Of a stretch of DNA of 64,000 nt, positions 9,105 through 18,597 are shown piece after piece. Both the position numbers and the translations under genes were made by a program. How positions within the stretch are numbered: the stretch's first letter is position 1; every line of letters begins with the position of its first letter. The stretch covers positions 1 to 64,000 of the forward strand of contig CAWBOB010000005.1 of NCBI GenBank assembly GCA_963790335.1, read 5' to 3'. This stretch comes from JAOUEA01 sp963790335 (GTDB lineage Bacteria > Actinomycetota > UBA4738 > HRBIN12). Under the pieces are notes generated by a model. That model saw only the letters and a list, made by a program, of their open reading frames with translations, was not told the origin of the DNA and did not search any database.

Positions 9105-10077
9105 ATGACCGAGCCTCACACGCTTCCTGCGGAGTACACCGTGCGAGCCGCGACCGATGCCGACCTCGACGGCGTCATCCGCCTCGTGGACGACGCCGAC
9201 CGGGCCCTAGGCCTCGAGGCCGATCCGATCCGGGAGTACCTCACCTGGATCTGGCACGTTCCGTCGACGGACCTCGAGCGTGACACCCGGCTCGTCATGC
9301 ATGACACGGAGATCGCCGGCTTCGCGCAGGGCATCTGGCGCCCCGACGAGGGCGGCCCGCTCGACACCCTCATCCGGACACATCCGGATCATCTTGGACG
9401 GGAGATCGGGTCCTGGGCCCTGGCGTGGGGTGAGGCTCTCGCGGCAGAGCGCGGTTCGGAAGGCATCCGCGCCCAGGCGGTCGACCGTGACGAGGCGGGG
9501 CGCGCGCTGCTGACGGCGCGCGGCTACACCCAGGTGCGGTCGTCCTACACGATGGGCAAGACGCTCGCCCCCGACGAGGACCCGGGCGCGGCGCCGGAAG
9601 GCGTGACGATCCGGCCGTTCGAGACCGGCAAGGACGAGCGCCCTCTTCACGAGGTGGAGGAGGCGTCGTTCGCGGATCACTGGGGCTTCCGCCCGGTTCC
9701 CTTCGAGCTGTTCGAGCAAGAGATGTACGGACCCGACGACTGGGATCCGTCGCTGGCGTTCCTCGCTCGGGTCGACGCCGCGGTCGTCGGTCTCGTCGTT
9801 GCCTTCTCGTTCGAGGGAGAGGGGAACGTCGCGGTCCTGGGGGTGATTCCCGCATGGCGTGGGCGCGGCATCGCGAAGGCGCTGTTGCGCCGTGCCTTCG
9901 CCGAGCTCGCCCGGCGAGGTCACCGAGAGGTGCGGCTCGGTGTCGACGCGCAGAATCCGACCGGCGCCGTCGCGCTGTACGAGACGCGTCGGCATGACCC
10001 AGTATCGCGCCTACGACATCTACGATCTCGGCACACCGGAGGTCGAGAAGGTCCATCCTTGGATTCGAGACCGGTGA
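9105..10077 (+). CDS. Tandem GNAT acetyltransferase (frameshifted near 9985)
   Basis: Two GCN5-related N-acetyltransferase domains, about residues 10-160 and 165-320, give the layout of mycothiol synthase-like proteins, which transfer acetyl from acetyl-CoA to an amine. The C-terminal domain has the acetyl-CoA loop IPAWRGRGIAKALL and NPTGAVALYE. After ALYE the frame is lost; RVGMTQYRAYDIYDLG continues in another frame to a stop at 10077, so one base was gained or two lost near 9985. The intact protein would be about 323 residues. Substrate unknown; the core mycothiol synthase assignment is not secure. It converges with the DapA-like gene. Confidence 0.8.
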
Positions 10078-10099
10078 CACCGCGACAGGCGGCCGACTC

Positions 10100-10994
10100 C
10101 TATCCGCGTCCGTCGCTGTCCCCCCTGGCATCTTTCAGGAGGGCCTTCAGCTCGGCGACATCCACCTCATCGAGCGGCAAGAGCGGCGGTCTCACCGGGC
10201 CGGTCGTATCACCGACGAGCCCGCATGCGGTCTTGACTGCAGCCGTAGCTATGGCCTTCCAGAAACGCACAGAGCGGCCACAGGCGAGCCCAGAGATGCC
10301 GCGCCGCCGACAGATCGAGATCGTCGATCAGCAGCCGGTGCAGAGCGACGCACTGTTCCGGGATGATCGAGGCCGTGCCCCAGACCACCGCCTCGACGCC
10401 GGCGGCGAGCGCCGCGAACGTGAGCGTGTCCCACCCGTTCAAAAGCGTTGGGCGGCCCGTCTGGATCAGCTCGGTGGCCGCGACCGCGTCTCCACCGGTG
10501 TCCTTGAGCGACGTGACGCCGGCACCCTGCAGCTCGCGGAACTGCTCGGCCGTCAGCCTGACGCCCGTGGCGCCCGGCAGGTTGTAGTACATGACCGGCA
10601 CGTCGATCGCCGCCGAGACGGCCCTGTAGTGCGCCAGGAGCTCGCGCCACGGGAGCGCCTCGTAGAACGGGGGCACGACCATCACCGCGGTGGCGCCCGC
10701 GGCCGCTGCGCGCGTGCTCAGCTCGATCGCCTCACTCGTCGACAGCGCACCCGTGCCGGCGACGACCGGCACGCGCCCCGATGCCGCCTCGCACGTCGTC
10801 TCGATCAACAGCACACGCTCGTCGTGGGTCAGGGTCGTGAACTCCCCGGTGCTGCCGCCGGGTACGAGCCCAGCAACGCCGGCACCGACCATGCGGTCCA
10901 CGATCGCTGCGAGCGCGTCCGTGTCGATGGCGGTGCCGTCGCCTGTGAACGGCGTGATCAGTGCTGGCAACACGCCGTGGAACGGCTCAGCCAT
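10100..10994 (-). CDS. DapA-family aldolase/lyase (frameshifted near 10247)
   Basis: This is a TIM-barrel enzyme of the dihydrodipicolinate synthase/N-acetylneuraminate lyase superfamily. GGSTGEF is the carboxylate-binding loop, YYNLPG holds the catalytic Tyr, and SLKDTGGD carries the Schiff-base Lys. After AFLEG the frame breaks; TAAVKTACGLVGD continues in the next frame to a stop at 10100, restoring the family length of about 298 residues. Its start overlaps the end of the FAD oxidase by eight bases, so the two are co-transcribed. There is no lysine-pathway neighbour, so it may be a catabolic aldolase rather than the biosynthetic DapA. Confidence 0.85.
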
Positions 10995-12303
10995 GGCTCA
11001 CCTCTCGCATCCGGGCCTCGGCACGATCGGCGGCCGCGAGCCCGGTCCGCGCGGCGGCCTCGATGTTCCCGAGCTCGGCGAAGTAGTCGCCGGCCAGGTG
11101 GAGGTTTCCGTGAGGGCCGAGCCCTCCCTCGAGCATCGGCTGCAAGGGAGCACGGCCGGGCCGCGCGTAGACATTGCCGAGCTCCCAGCGCTGCACCGTG
11201 GCGTCGGCGATCAGGCCTCGGGTCTGGGGATACAGGTCGTGCAGATCTTCGAGGAATCGCTCGACGATCTCATCGTTCGGCTGACGCATCAGCGCCGCCG
11301 CCCCCTGCGCGCCGGCGAACAGCATGAGACTGCCGCCGGGCAGTCGGGGGCCGTCACGGCGCAGCGCCTGGGCCTGGTTCGTGAACATGTCGAACACGCG
11401 CCCGGGCGTGGCCATCGCGTAGACGTCGTCGTAAGGCATCGCCGTGGTCTCGCTCGTCTCCACCGCCACGCTCAAGAACGCGCCGTAGGTCAGTCGCGAG
11501 AGCGCGTCGGCCGCCTGCTCCGCGATCACCGCCACGAGCGGCGCCGCATGGGGGGCCTGCGCAGCGAGGATCACATGACGCGTGCGTTCCTCGCCGCCAT
11601 CGTGTCGCACGAGCATCTCCTCTGCGGCCGGCGTGATCTCGCGCACGCGGCAGTGCGTGCGAGCACGATTCCCGAGCGCATCGGCGAGCGCCCTCGGGAG
11701 CTCCCCCGATCCGCCGACCAGGTTGCGGGCGATCAGCGAGCCCCGGCCGCCCCACACGAGAGCGAAGAGCGCGATCCCCGCGCCCGCTGACAGCTCCGTC
11801 AGCTCTGCAGTGGCCCGATGCGCCGCGCAGGAGAGGATCTGTTCGACCGCCGGCGGAAGCGGGCCGAGGAATTCGCCGAACGTGCGGTGGTCCTCGAACG
11901 CATAGCGACGTTCCGCCCGGTGGTACCGCGCGACGCCGCGCCTGATCCTGATACCTGCCCTCGCGAACGCGATCCGATCGCGCGCCGACAGCGGCAGCCG
12001 GAGCGGGTACGACTCGACGGGGCCGCTCGTGAGCTTCGTGGAGCCCACCGAGAGCCCCATCATGCTGCCGGTGACCGGTACCGTCTCCAAGCCACACGCC
12101 CTCGCCATCCCGTCGACGAGGGAGCCGGGCGCCGGAAACAGATGCGCGCCGTAGTTCAGCCAGTAGCCGCCGCGCCGGTCGGAGCGCATCCTCCCTCCGA
12201 GGCGATCGCCTGCCTCGAGGAGTACCACGTCGCGATGGCGGAGTCGCCAAGCTGCGGACAAGCCGGCGATCCCGCCACCGATCACCACCACATCTCGGGC
12301 CAT
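10987..12303 (-). CDS. FAD-dependent amine oxidase / protoporphyrinogen oxidase-like flavoprotein
   Basis: This 438-residue flavoenzyme has the N-terminal dinucleotide fold VVVIGGGIAGLSAAWRL, the FAD-contacting EAGDRLGGRMRSD, and the C-terminal signature NLHLAGDYF that closes the FAD site, followed by IEAAARTGLAAADRA. This is the architecture of HemY, monoamine oxidases and carotenoid desaturases. The substrate cannot be told from sequence. It is the first gene of an operon with the DapA-like lyase (ATGA-type overlap of eight bases), suggesting linked oxidation and C-C cleavage of one small molecule. The frame is intact throughout. Confidence 0.85.
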   Translation of the reverse strand: MARDVVVIGGGIAGLSAAWRLRHRDVVLLEAGDRLGGRMRSDRRGGYWLNYGAHLFPAPGSLVDGMARACGLETVPVTGSMMGLSVGSTKLTSGPVESYPLRLPLSARDRIAFARAGIRIRRGVARYHRAERRYAFEDHRTFGEFLGPLPPAVEQILSCAAHRATAELTELSAGAGIALFALVWGGRGSLIARNLVGGSGELPRALADALGNRARTHCRVREITPAAEEMLVRHDGGEERTRHVILAAQAPHAAPLVAVIAEQAADALSRLTYGAFLSVAVETSETTAMPYDDVYAMATPGRVFDMFTNQAQALRRDGPRLPGGSLMLFAGAQGAAALMRQPNDEIVERFLEDLHDLYPQTRGLIADATVQRWELGNVYARPGRAPLQPMLEGGLGPHGNLHLAGDYFAELGNIEAAARTGLAAADRAEARMREVSHG

Positions 12304-12425
12304 GCCGCCATCATCGCAGGGGGTCGATCAAGCGCGTTACCGTCGAGACCGTCCTCCCAGCCGACCGTCGGTGAGCTCGACCGTGTGTCAGGGCTGCGCC
12401 GCGCTCCCCCGTTGACACTGTCGAA

Positions 12426-12956
12426 CTACCAATAGCGAGCCGTGGCCATGGCGGTAACGGCGAGAAACAAGAGCATCAGATCAAGTTTGCCGTGCTTCTC
12501 GAGCTCCGCCCCCAGGTGAGCCATCTGCTGCTGCTGTTCGGGAGAGGGCGGCCCGCCCGACGCGGCGATCCGGTCCCCCAAGTCCACCATCCGCTCGACG
12601 TTGCGACCGACACCGATGGAGCCGGTGAACGCTGCGATCGTGGCGAGCACACCTCCGATGGTGAGCCCGAGGCCGAATCGACTGGTGACCCAGTCTCCGA
12701 ACGATCCATACAGGTCCATGTTCCGAAGCCACATGATCCATCCCGCCGTGACGGTAATCATGCCGAGCCACGTGATGATCTTCGCGACCTTCCGCTTCTT
12801 CACGGCGACGCTCAGCAGCGGCCCCGCGGATGGACCAACCTCGGCCGCGGAGGGCCCGATGAAGCCCACGAACAGGAACGCTGCCCCGAACCACGCTGCC
12901 CCCAGGACGATGTGCAGGAAGCGCAGGAAGATCATCAACAGACTGGTCCCGGTCAT
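12426..12956 (-). CDS. Small integral membrane protein (DUF2269-like)
   Basis: This 176-residue protein has four hydrophobic segments, at about residues 8-30, 58-76, 92-114 and 157-174. A charged loop in between contains a Gln run (PEQQQQM). The first helix (FLRFLHIVLGAAWFGAAF, with a conserved-looking His) resembles DUF2269 and urate-oxidase N-terminal membrane proteins, in which such His residues can bind haem. The function is not known. It stands alone, about 120 bases from the flavoprotein gene on the same strand. Confidence 0.7.
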   Translation of the reverse strand: MTGTSLLMIFLRFLHIVLGAAWFGAAFLFVGFIGPSAAEVGPSAGPLLSVAVKKRKVAKIITWLGMITVTAGWIMWLRNMDLYGSFGDWVTSRFGLGLTIGGVLATIAAFTGSIGVGRNVERMVDLGDRIAASGGPPSPEQQQQMAHLGAELEKHGKLDLMLLFLAVTAMATARYW

Positions 12957-13038
12957 CGACAGCCCTTTCGCTCAGATCGCGATCCGCCGAACGATAGACG
13001 GTGGTCGACAGGAGCGCCAGAACGGGTCTTTGAGCGTG

Positions 13039-13225
13039 TCAGGCCAGCATGCCTTCGACGGCCTGCTGGTCGAGGAAGCTCGGCCAAATCTCGGTGATCT
13101 TCCCGTTCACGAAATGCGACACGACGACCTTGCTCAGCGTCGAGACTCCGACCGTCCCGCTCGATGTGCACCAGCTGAAGCACCGCCGGAGCGATGACGA
13201 TATCTGCCGCGGGGATCTGGGGCAA
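13039..13225 (-). pseudogene. Remnant of SnoaL/NTF2-like protein
   Basis: The stretch VVVSHFVNGKITEIWPSF followed by LDQQAVEGMLA and a stop at 13039 is the C-terminal strand-helix of SnoaL-like (NTF2 fold) proteins. Upstream the coding signal continues in another frame (break near 13147) but reaches the cupredoxin stop at 13241 without a full domain. About 60 of the usual 120-140 residues remain. It is most likely a 5'-truncated remnant; an indel in a short domain is the alternative. Confidence 0.45.
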
Positions 13226-13240
13226 ACGGGCCGAGCGCCA

Positions 13241-13627
13241 TCACTCGACAGTCAGGGTCGTCTCCATCCCCTGGGCCCGGTGGAACTGACAGAACAAGGT
13301 GTAGGTACCCGCCTCGAGGTCAACCGTCGCGGTGGCAGTCTCAGCTGGAGCGACCTCCACGTCGACGTCTTCGCCGTCGATCGTGAACGTGTGTGGGCTC
13401 GCGCCCTCGTTCACTAGCTCGACGTCGCCCGCGACGATGACGGGCTCGGCGGGCGCGTATTCGTTGTCGGTCATGGTGACCGTCGACGTGGCGGAGCCGG
13501 TGTCGGTCGAGCCGCCGTTCGCGGGGTCACCGGCCGCATCGCCATCACCGCCGCCGCATGCGGCGAGCGACAGCGACGCGACCAGCACGATGCCGAGCAG
13601 TCGCTTCCTCGTGATCGTTCGGTGCAT
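13241..13627 (-). CDS. Cupredoxin-domain lipoprotein, short form (128 aa)
   Basis: The lipobox LAACGGG anchors this exported protein to the outer face of the cytoplasmic membrane after cleavage before Cys. A Gly/Asp/Thr-rich linker follows, then one cupredoxin domain with the type 1 copper ligands: His in SPHTFTID and Cys, His and Met in LFCQFHRAQGM. Such proteins carry electrons or hold copper. ATG 13627 has a near-perfect AAGGAGGT. It starts 15 bases after the longer cupredoxin gene, so the two form an operon. Redox partner unknown. Confidence 0.82.
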   Translation of the reverse strand: MHRTITRKRLLGIVLVASLSLAACGGGDGDAAGDPANGGSTDTGSATSTVTMTDNEYAPAEPVIVAGDVELVNEGASPHTFTIDGEDVDVEVAPAETATATVDLEAGTYTLFCQFHRAQGMETTLTVE

Positions 13628-13641
13628 CCGTACCTCCTTCG

Positions 13642-14419
13642 TCAGGCCACGTGCACGGTGCCGCGCATCGTGGGGTGGATCAGGCATGAGTAACTGAAGG
13701 TGCCTGGCGTGTCGAAGCGGAAGGAAAAGGCATCCTTCGGATCGAGGGTGCCTGAATCGAACGCACCGATCGGCCGAGACGGTGTGCGGCGCGGGATCGT
13801 TGTTCGTCCAGGTCACCTCCGTGCCGGCTCGCACGTGGATCTCGGGCGGCGCGAACGCGAAATCCGCGATCTCAACCTCGTCGGGCGCGGTGTCGCCTCC
13901 TTCCTCCCGCACGAGCGGGGCGTCGTCGGTGACCCTCAACGTTGTTCGCATACCGCGGTCGTCGTGTTCGGCGACGAAGCACTCGATCTCGTAGATGCCG
14001 GGTGGAAGATCCGCCCGAATCCTCAGCACATCGTTCGGACCGAACTCCGGTCCTTCAAGCTCCAGCTCGCCGTTCCCGGGTCCGCTGTGGTCGTCGTCGT
14101 GGTCGTTTTCCTCTCCCTTGATCTCGAATCCGTGGATGAGGGCGCCGCCGTTGCGGATCACGAACGTCACCGGGCCGGGGCGGATCTCGTCGGCTTCGAG
14201 CGTGATCGCGAACTCGCCGAACCCGACCTCGAGGCCACCCTTCCTCGGGTCGACGCGGCGGCTGGAGACGTCGGCGCGTTCGGGCGCCGAGGCGGGTGTG
14301 GCGGCATCCGTTGTCTGCGGGCGACGCTCCCGGACGGCTTCACGTGGTGGAGCGGTGTCGCCAGAAGAACATGCGACGAGGAGTACGGCGGACACCAGCG
14401 CTATGCCCCGACGGATCAC
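13642..14419 (-). CDS. Two-domain cupredoxin lipoprotein (frameshifted near 13776)
   Basis: From GTG 14419 the protein has a short signal with lipobox LLVACSSG (Cys 17). Cupredoxin domain 1 has ligands His in ALIHGFEI and C-x4-H-x4-M in CFVAEHDDRGM. Domain 2 starts at IHVRAGTEVTWTNNDP with His in PHTVSAD. After PHTVSAD the frame breaks; DTPGTFSYSCLIHPTMRG in the next frame restores C-x2-H-x2-M and ends at 13642. Restored length is about 259 residues. Together with the downstream gene it gives three type 1 copper sites. Confidence 0.78.
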
Positions 14420-14770
14420 TTGACTCTCGCCACCATGATGAGTGCCCTTCTCCCTTTGGATCGGATGCTGGTCGGTTCCCACACCCTCCACGCTAGAGCG
14501 GCATAAGTGAGAGGCAGGCCAGAGGGCGGTTAAGACTTGGCCAAGGTGTCTTGACGTTCGGGTGGCGTGGCACCCTGGAGATCCGGGATCGTCGGCTTCG
14601 GCGCGTCGACGTTCTACGACGGCTCTGGGCTGAAGCCGATCGTCTCCGCGGGTCGCCTTCGCCTGATACGCAGTAAGTGCTGTAGCTCTTGCTCCCTAGG
14701 GAGTGCGGAGGGATAATGGGTCCCTACGTGTGGACTATCTCCCCTCCCCGACTAGCTCAGGAGCAGTCCG
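14420..14770. other. Intergenic region, no clear gene
   Basis: This is about 350 bases between the divergent cupredoxin operon and the DivIVA-like gene. A short plus-strand stretch ending at the TAA near 14672 (LEIRDRRLRRVDVLRRLW) has coding-like composition, but there is no start and no match I recognise. The segment just before 14770 holds the ribosome site AGGAG of the DivIVA-like gene. Confidence 0.4.
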
Positions 14771-15553
14771 ATGGACCCGAGCAAGAGAGACCTGGATCTG
14801 TGGTCAGGCATCTCGCCAGCGGCCGCCCCGCAAGATTCGGAGACGGCCAAGCCTGAGTTCAAGATACGAGGCGCGGCTACGACCAGACTCAAGTGAACGA
14901 CCACCTGGCTCGCGAGACTAGGCTCTTGCACAGCGCCAAGGCAGGGGTGCGCAGGCTGCAGTCCGAGTTGGATGAGGCGAGGCGACAACTGGAGGTAGTG
15001 GCTTACGGAGCGGGACGCTGCCCTCGAGGAACGGGACGCTGCCCTCGAGGAACGGGACGCAGCGCTGCGAGAGCGGCCGATAGCGACTGAGGATACCGAC
15101 GAGCAGATGTCCAGTCGCGTATTGGAGCTGATGGCGGCCCTGAATCGAGGCGTCGAAAAACTTCGAGGAGAAGCGCAAAGAGAAGCCGAAGTCGAAGCGG
15201 AGCACATCTTGGATCACGCCAGAGGTAAGGCCACGCGCATGCTGAGCGAAGCCGAGGAGCTCCGCGCGGCGACCGAGCTGGCGGCGGCACAGATGCGTCA
15301 GGAAGCAGAGCGGTCGGTGGCTGATCTGACGGCCCACCGGGACTCGATGGTCGCCGATCTTCGGCTCTCCTTCGCCCGGTCCCTCGAAACGATCGGCAGC
15401 TTGGCTTCGTCGATCAGGGAAGAGAGCGACGCCTTGCGGGCGGATGGCTCCGAACCTAGGGAAGACAGCTCAGCGTCTTCGCGAGATGACCAGGCCACCA
15501 CGCTGGTCGTGCTTCCCGAATCAGAGCCTGACCGCTCGGCACAGTCGGGTTGA
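14771..15553 (+). CDS. DivIVA-domain coiled-coil protein (two compensating frameshifts)
   Basis: Joining three frames gives about 260 residues. The N-terminus MDPSKRDLDLW leads to EFKIRG, then RGYDQTQVNDHLARET, the DivIVA membrane-binding signature, in the next frame (break near 14870). Near 15003 the original frame returns with three heptads ERDAALE/ERDAALE/ERDAALR, then a long Glu/Ala/Arg coiled coil and a disordered acidic tail. DivIVA-like proteins mark curved membrane and organise wall growth. ATG 14771 has CAGGAG upstream. The two shifts cancel, which supports sequence error. The domain starts unusually late, at about residue 30. Confidence 0.68.
15011..15060 (+). repeat. 21-bp tandem repeat encoding a coiled-coil heptad
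   Basis: A 21-base unit beginning CGGGACGCTGCC occurs at 15011-15031 and 15032-15052, with a partial third copy. Each unit encodes one heptad (ERDAALE), so gain or loss of units would leave the frame intact and change only coiled-coil length. Confidence 0.85.
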
Positions 15554-15747
15554 GGCAGAACCCTGGATCCACGTCGTGGTCCTTTCCCCGGGAACCCTCG
15601 ATGAGCGAGACTTCCTGGCCATTCCCCCTTGACGGTGACCCTTGGCGTTCCGCCTTCTCGGCTGCGCAAGCGCACGTAGGACATCTGGGGGTTCCTCGAT
15701 GTCGGGGTGCGGCGGTACCCTCCGACGAATCACCGGAGGGGAAGCCG

Positions 15748-15930
15748 ATGAGCCTGCAAGATGCTCGCGACGACGTCGCGAACGCTCGGAAGTACGCCGA
15801 GACGGATTTCGACAACGCAGTTGTGTCCGCGCTCGAAACGCTCGGTACTGAGGTTGCCGAACTTTGGGAAGACCTGACCACGTTCTCATCGTCACATCCC
15901 GGCGACTCCCTGGATCGGTTTGACTACTAA
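15748..15930 (+). CDS. Small acidic hypothetical protein (60 aa)
   Basis: MSLQDARDDVANARKYAETD begins an acidic helical protein of 60 residues ending SLDRFDY. I recognise no family. ATG 15748 is preceded by ACCGGAGGGGAAG, a good ribosome site, which is the main reason to believe in it. It runs directly into the DUF262 remnant on the same strand (stop and next ATG overlap at 15930). It may be a small partner or just a survivor in a decayed stretch. Confidence 0.5.
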   Translation: MSLQDARDDVANARKYAETDFDNAVVSALETLGTEVAELWEDLTTFSSSHPGDSLDRFDY

Positions 15931-16259
15931 TGGGCTCGATCGTCGTCGTCCGTGATCGGGATGCCAAGGAACTCACACGCATCGATGGGCAGCAGCGTTT
16001 GGCCACGATCACGATATTCCTTGCAGTGCTGCGGGATCACCTGACTGCCAGCTACCCAACCGCCGCAGCAGACATACAGGGCCAGCTCATCGTGCAATCG
16101 GTTCCTAGGCGGGGCCCTCGATACCGCCTGACACTCGCGCCTGCACCACCTGGGGCGCGGCTACGTGGCATGTTGGCCGCTATAGCGAGGGCATCGACTT
16201 GCGTCGGCGGCAGGTCTTCCACCGAGCCCCGCCAAGCGACTCGCTTTAGGGGCAGCTAG
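15930..16259 (+). pseudogene. DUF262 (GmrS-like) nuclease fragment
   Basis: The string TRIDGQQRLATITIFLAVLR is the hallmark catalytic block of DUF262, the N-terminal domain of GmrSD-type (type IV) restriction enzymes that attack modified phage DNA. Only about 20 residues precede it and about 70 follow, ending in low-complexity sequence that is not family-like. A full protein has 500-700 residues. It is therefore a fragment left by deletion or rearrangement, and evidence that the region once carried a phage-defence gene. It abuts the RCC1 gene convergently (overlap of four bases). Confidence 0.7.
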
Positions 16260-18376
16260 ACGGTTCTCACTCGTGCGCGGACGGCATCCGCCATCTGAAC
16301 CGATCGAGAAGACACCACCACCAGCCACGCCTTACCAAAGTCACCGCCCACCTTCGCCCTGACGACGAGTCGGAGGGTCCGTGTTGCTCCGGGAGTTATG
16401 CTGCTCACCCGAAGACCGCGCGTCGTCACTTCCTTGGTTACGTCCTGAGTGTCAAGCACGTAGCGAACGGCAAAACGCCTACCCGAGCCCGGACCCGTCA
16501 CGAGAAGAGAGTCGGTCGCTGCACCGTCGTTCTCCATCCTCACGACGAATGCGATCGAACGACCCTCTCGCAACCTCGAGGTCGCGGTCTGGCGACCACC
16601 CGTGAGGTTGTAGATGTCGTTGCCCACAGGCGCCAACTTCGAGGGTACGGAGATCTTCCCGTCGGGCCGGTAGGTCTTGGTGAACGATGCACCTACCGAA
16701 CGCGCCTGATCCATGGTGACGGAGCAAGGGCCAGTTCCGGAACATCCTGACCCAGTCCACCCCGTGAACACCGAGGTCGGATCGGATCCGGCCGTCAGGG
16801 TGACCGAGACGGAAGCATCGAAGCTCGCCGCGCAGGTGTCGGGGCAGTCGATCCCGGCGGGCGAGGACGTAACGACACCTCTCCCGGTCCCCGTTCGGAC
16901 TACGTCGAGGTCGAAGTGACTCTGGATCGTCCAACTCGTGGATGCGGGCGTCACGTCAACGTTCGATCCGCCGCTCATGGCCCGCACGAGGAAGGTATGA
17001 GCTCCGTCCGTCAGGTCAAGATAGGTCACCGTTCCTGAATCGCATTGCGTCCAGCCGCCTGCATCTAGGTTGCACTCGAATAGCGAGCCGGGCTGGTCGG
17101 AACTGAACGAGAAGGTGGCATCCACGGCGGTCACCGTCCCCGAGGGACCGGAGTCGATGGTGGTCTCAGGCGGGATGGCGACGGCGTCGACCGGATAGGT
17201 CGAGTCCGTCGTCGTCCCGTCGCCGAGTTGGCCATGCCCGTTCCAGCCCCAGCACCGCACGCCCCCCCACGTCATGAGGGCACATGCGTGGTTGTCTCCG
17301 ACCGAGACCGCTTCGACCCCGCTCGTGAGGCCGGAAACATCGAAAGGGGTGGTGGACGTTAGTGACGGGTAGTACTGGTTCATGCCCCAGCACTTCACTC
17401 CCCCGCCGGTCGTGACGGCGCATGACGCATACGAGCCCGATGAGATCGCTGCGGCGCCGCTAGCGAGGCCGGAAACGTCGACCGGCGTGGTTGAGTCGGT
17501 AGTGGTCCCGTTCCCGAGCTGGCCGCTGGTCCCGACGCCCCAGCACTTCACGCCACCTGCGGTCATGACGGCGCATGTATGCCCATACCCAGTAGAGACG
17601 GCGGCGACACCACTCGAGAGACCGGAGACGTTGACCGGCGTCAGTGAAGTAGTGGTGGTGCCATCTCCGAGCTGGCCGACCGTGTTGATACCGGAGCACT
17701 TCACTGCTCCCCCAGTCGCAAGCGCGCATCCCATGTAACTTCCGCCCGAAACGGCTGCGACCCCGTTCGAGAGCTCGGGCACGTCGACGGGTGTCGTGGA
17801 ACTAGCGCCCGTGCCATCCCCGAACTCTCCAAATTGGTTATCGCCCCAGCACTTCACGCCCCCCCCGGTCGTGACGGCGCACGTGTGGATGACGCCGGCC
17901 GAGACGGTAACGACCCCGCTCGAGAGACCCGAGACGTCAACAGGGGTGCTGGAGTTGTTCCCCGAGCCGTCTCCGAGCTCCCCGTTTCCGTTGTAGCCCC
18001 AGCACTTCACGGCGCCCTCGGTCGTAACCGCGCACGTGTCGTGCGCGCCGGCCGAGATGGAGGCAACGCCGCTTGAGAGCCCCACGACGTCGACCGGATC
18101 GGCTGAGTCCGTCGTGGTGCCGTCGCCGAGCTCCCCGTGCTCGTTGAAGCCCCAGCACTTCACGCCGCCCCCCATCGTGAGCGCGCAGGTGTGGTCGTTG
18201 CCAGCCGAGACCTGGACGATAGGCTCAGCCGCCTGAGCTGGAGTCGTCTGCAGCACCATCGAGAGCAACACACCAGTCAACGCGACAATCACCCTGCGAC
18301 GAGTTGGACTCTGAGCGAGCCCGAACGCGCGTCGAGTCCTCGAACAGAAGGATCGACTTCGGGAACAACTTCGCAT
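16256..18376 (-). CDS. Secreted seven-bladed RCC1-repeat protein
   Basis: This 706-residue exported protein has an Arg-rich N-region, a hydrophobic core (VIVALTGVLLSMVLQ) and cleavage near AQAAEP. Residues 50-400 hold seven RCC1 repeats, each with CAVTTGG...KCWG..G.LGDG, enough for one complete propeller. Two Ig/bacterial-repeat-like modules follow, at about residues 405-500 and 505-590 (FTGWTGSGCSGTG), then a 100-residue C-terminal domain. Bacterial RCC1 proteins of this type are extracellular and mostly unstudied; binding to a surface or polymer is inference. The repeats are also visible in the DNA, as blocks of roughly 145 bases. Confidence 0.85.
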   Translation of the reverse strand: MRSCSRSRSFCSRTRRAFGLAQSPTRRRVIVALTGVLLSMVLQTTPAQAAEPIVQVSAGNDHTCALTMGGGVKCWGFNEHGELGDGTTTDSADPVDVVGLSSGVASISAGAHDTCAVTTEGAVKCWGYNGNGELGDGSGNNSSTPVDVSGLSSGVVTVSAGVIHTCAVTTGGGVKCWGDNQFGEFGDGTGASSTTPVDVPELSNGVAAVSGGSYMGCALATGGAVKCSGINTVGQLGDGTTTTSLTPVNVSGLSSGVAAVSTGYGHTCAVMTAGGVKCWGVGTSGQLGNGTTTDSTTPVDVSGLASGAAAISSGSYASCAVTTGGGVKCWGMNQYYPSLTSTTPFDVSGLTSGVEAVSVGDNHACALMTWGGVRCWGWNGHGQLGDGTTTDSTYPVDAVAIPPETTIDSGPSGTVTAVDATFSFSSDQPGSLFECNLDAGGWTQCDSGTVTYLDLTDGAHTFLVRAMSGGSNVDVTPASTSWTIQSHFDLDVVRTGTGRGVVTSSPAGIDCPDTCAASFDASVSVTLTAGSDPTSVFTGWTGSGCSGTGPCSVTMDQARSVGASFTKTYRPDGKISVPSKLAPVGNDIYNLTGGRQTATSRLREGRSIAFVVRMENDGAATDSLLVTGPGSGRRFAVRYVLDTQDVTKEVTTRGLRVSSITPGATRTLRLVVRAKVGGDFGKAWLVVVSSRSVQMADAVRARVRTV

Positions 18377-18597
18377 GCGTATGGTGTCGGCGTGCTAGCA
18401 AGTGCTCTTGAGAAAACATGCGCCCCTCACGCGACTAACCTGCGGTCTTCGAAATCAGCTGTCTGGCGCGCTGCAGCTCGGATACCTCTGTCGGCATGAG
18501 GATCTGTCTGGACTCGCTGCTCATCCACCTCTCCCTTCATTGGCGAGCTGACGCTCGGCTAGGCGAGCTGATAGCACCTTGCTTGGTCAACGCGGAG

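Noticed and set aside
14500..14770. tRNA-like fold near the DivIVA-like gene
   Set aside because: No consistent acceptor stem, anticodon loop or GGTTCGA arm could be assembled; no tRNA was found by eye anywhere in the window.
17200..18180. Regularly spaced repeats as a CRISPR array
   Set aside because: The roughly 145-base periodicity is the RCC1 repeat of a coding region; there are no short identical repeats with unique spacers and no cas genes.
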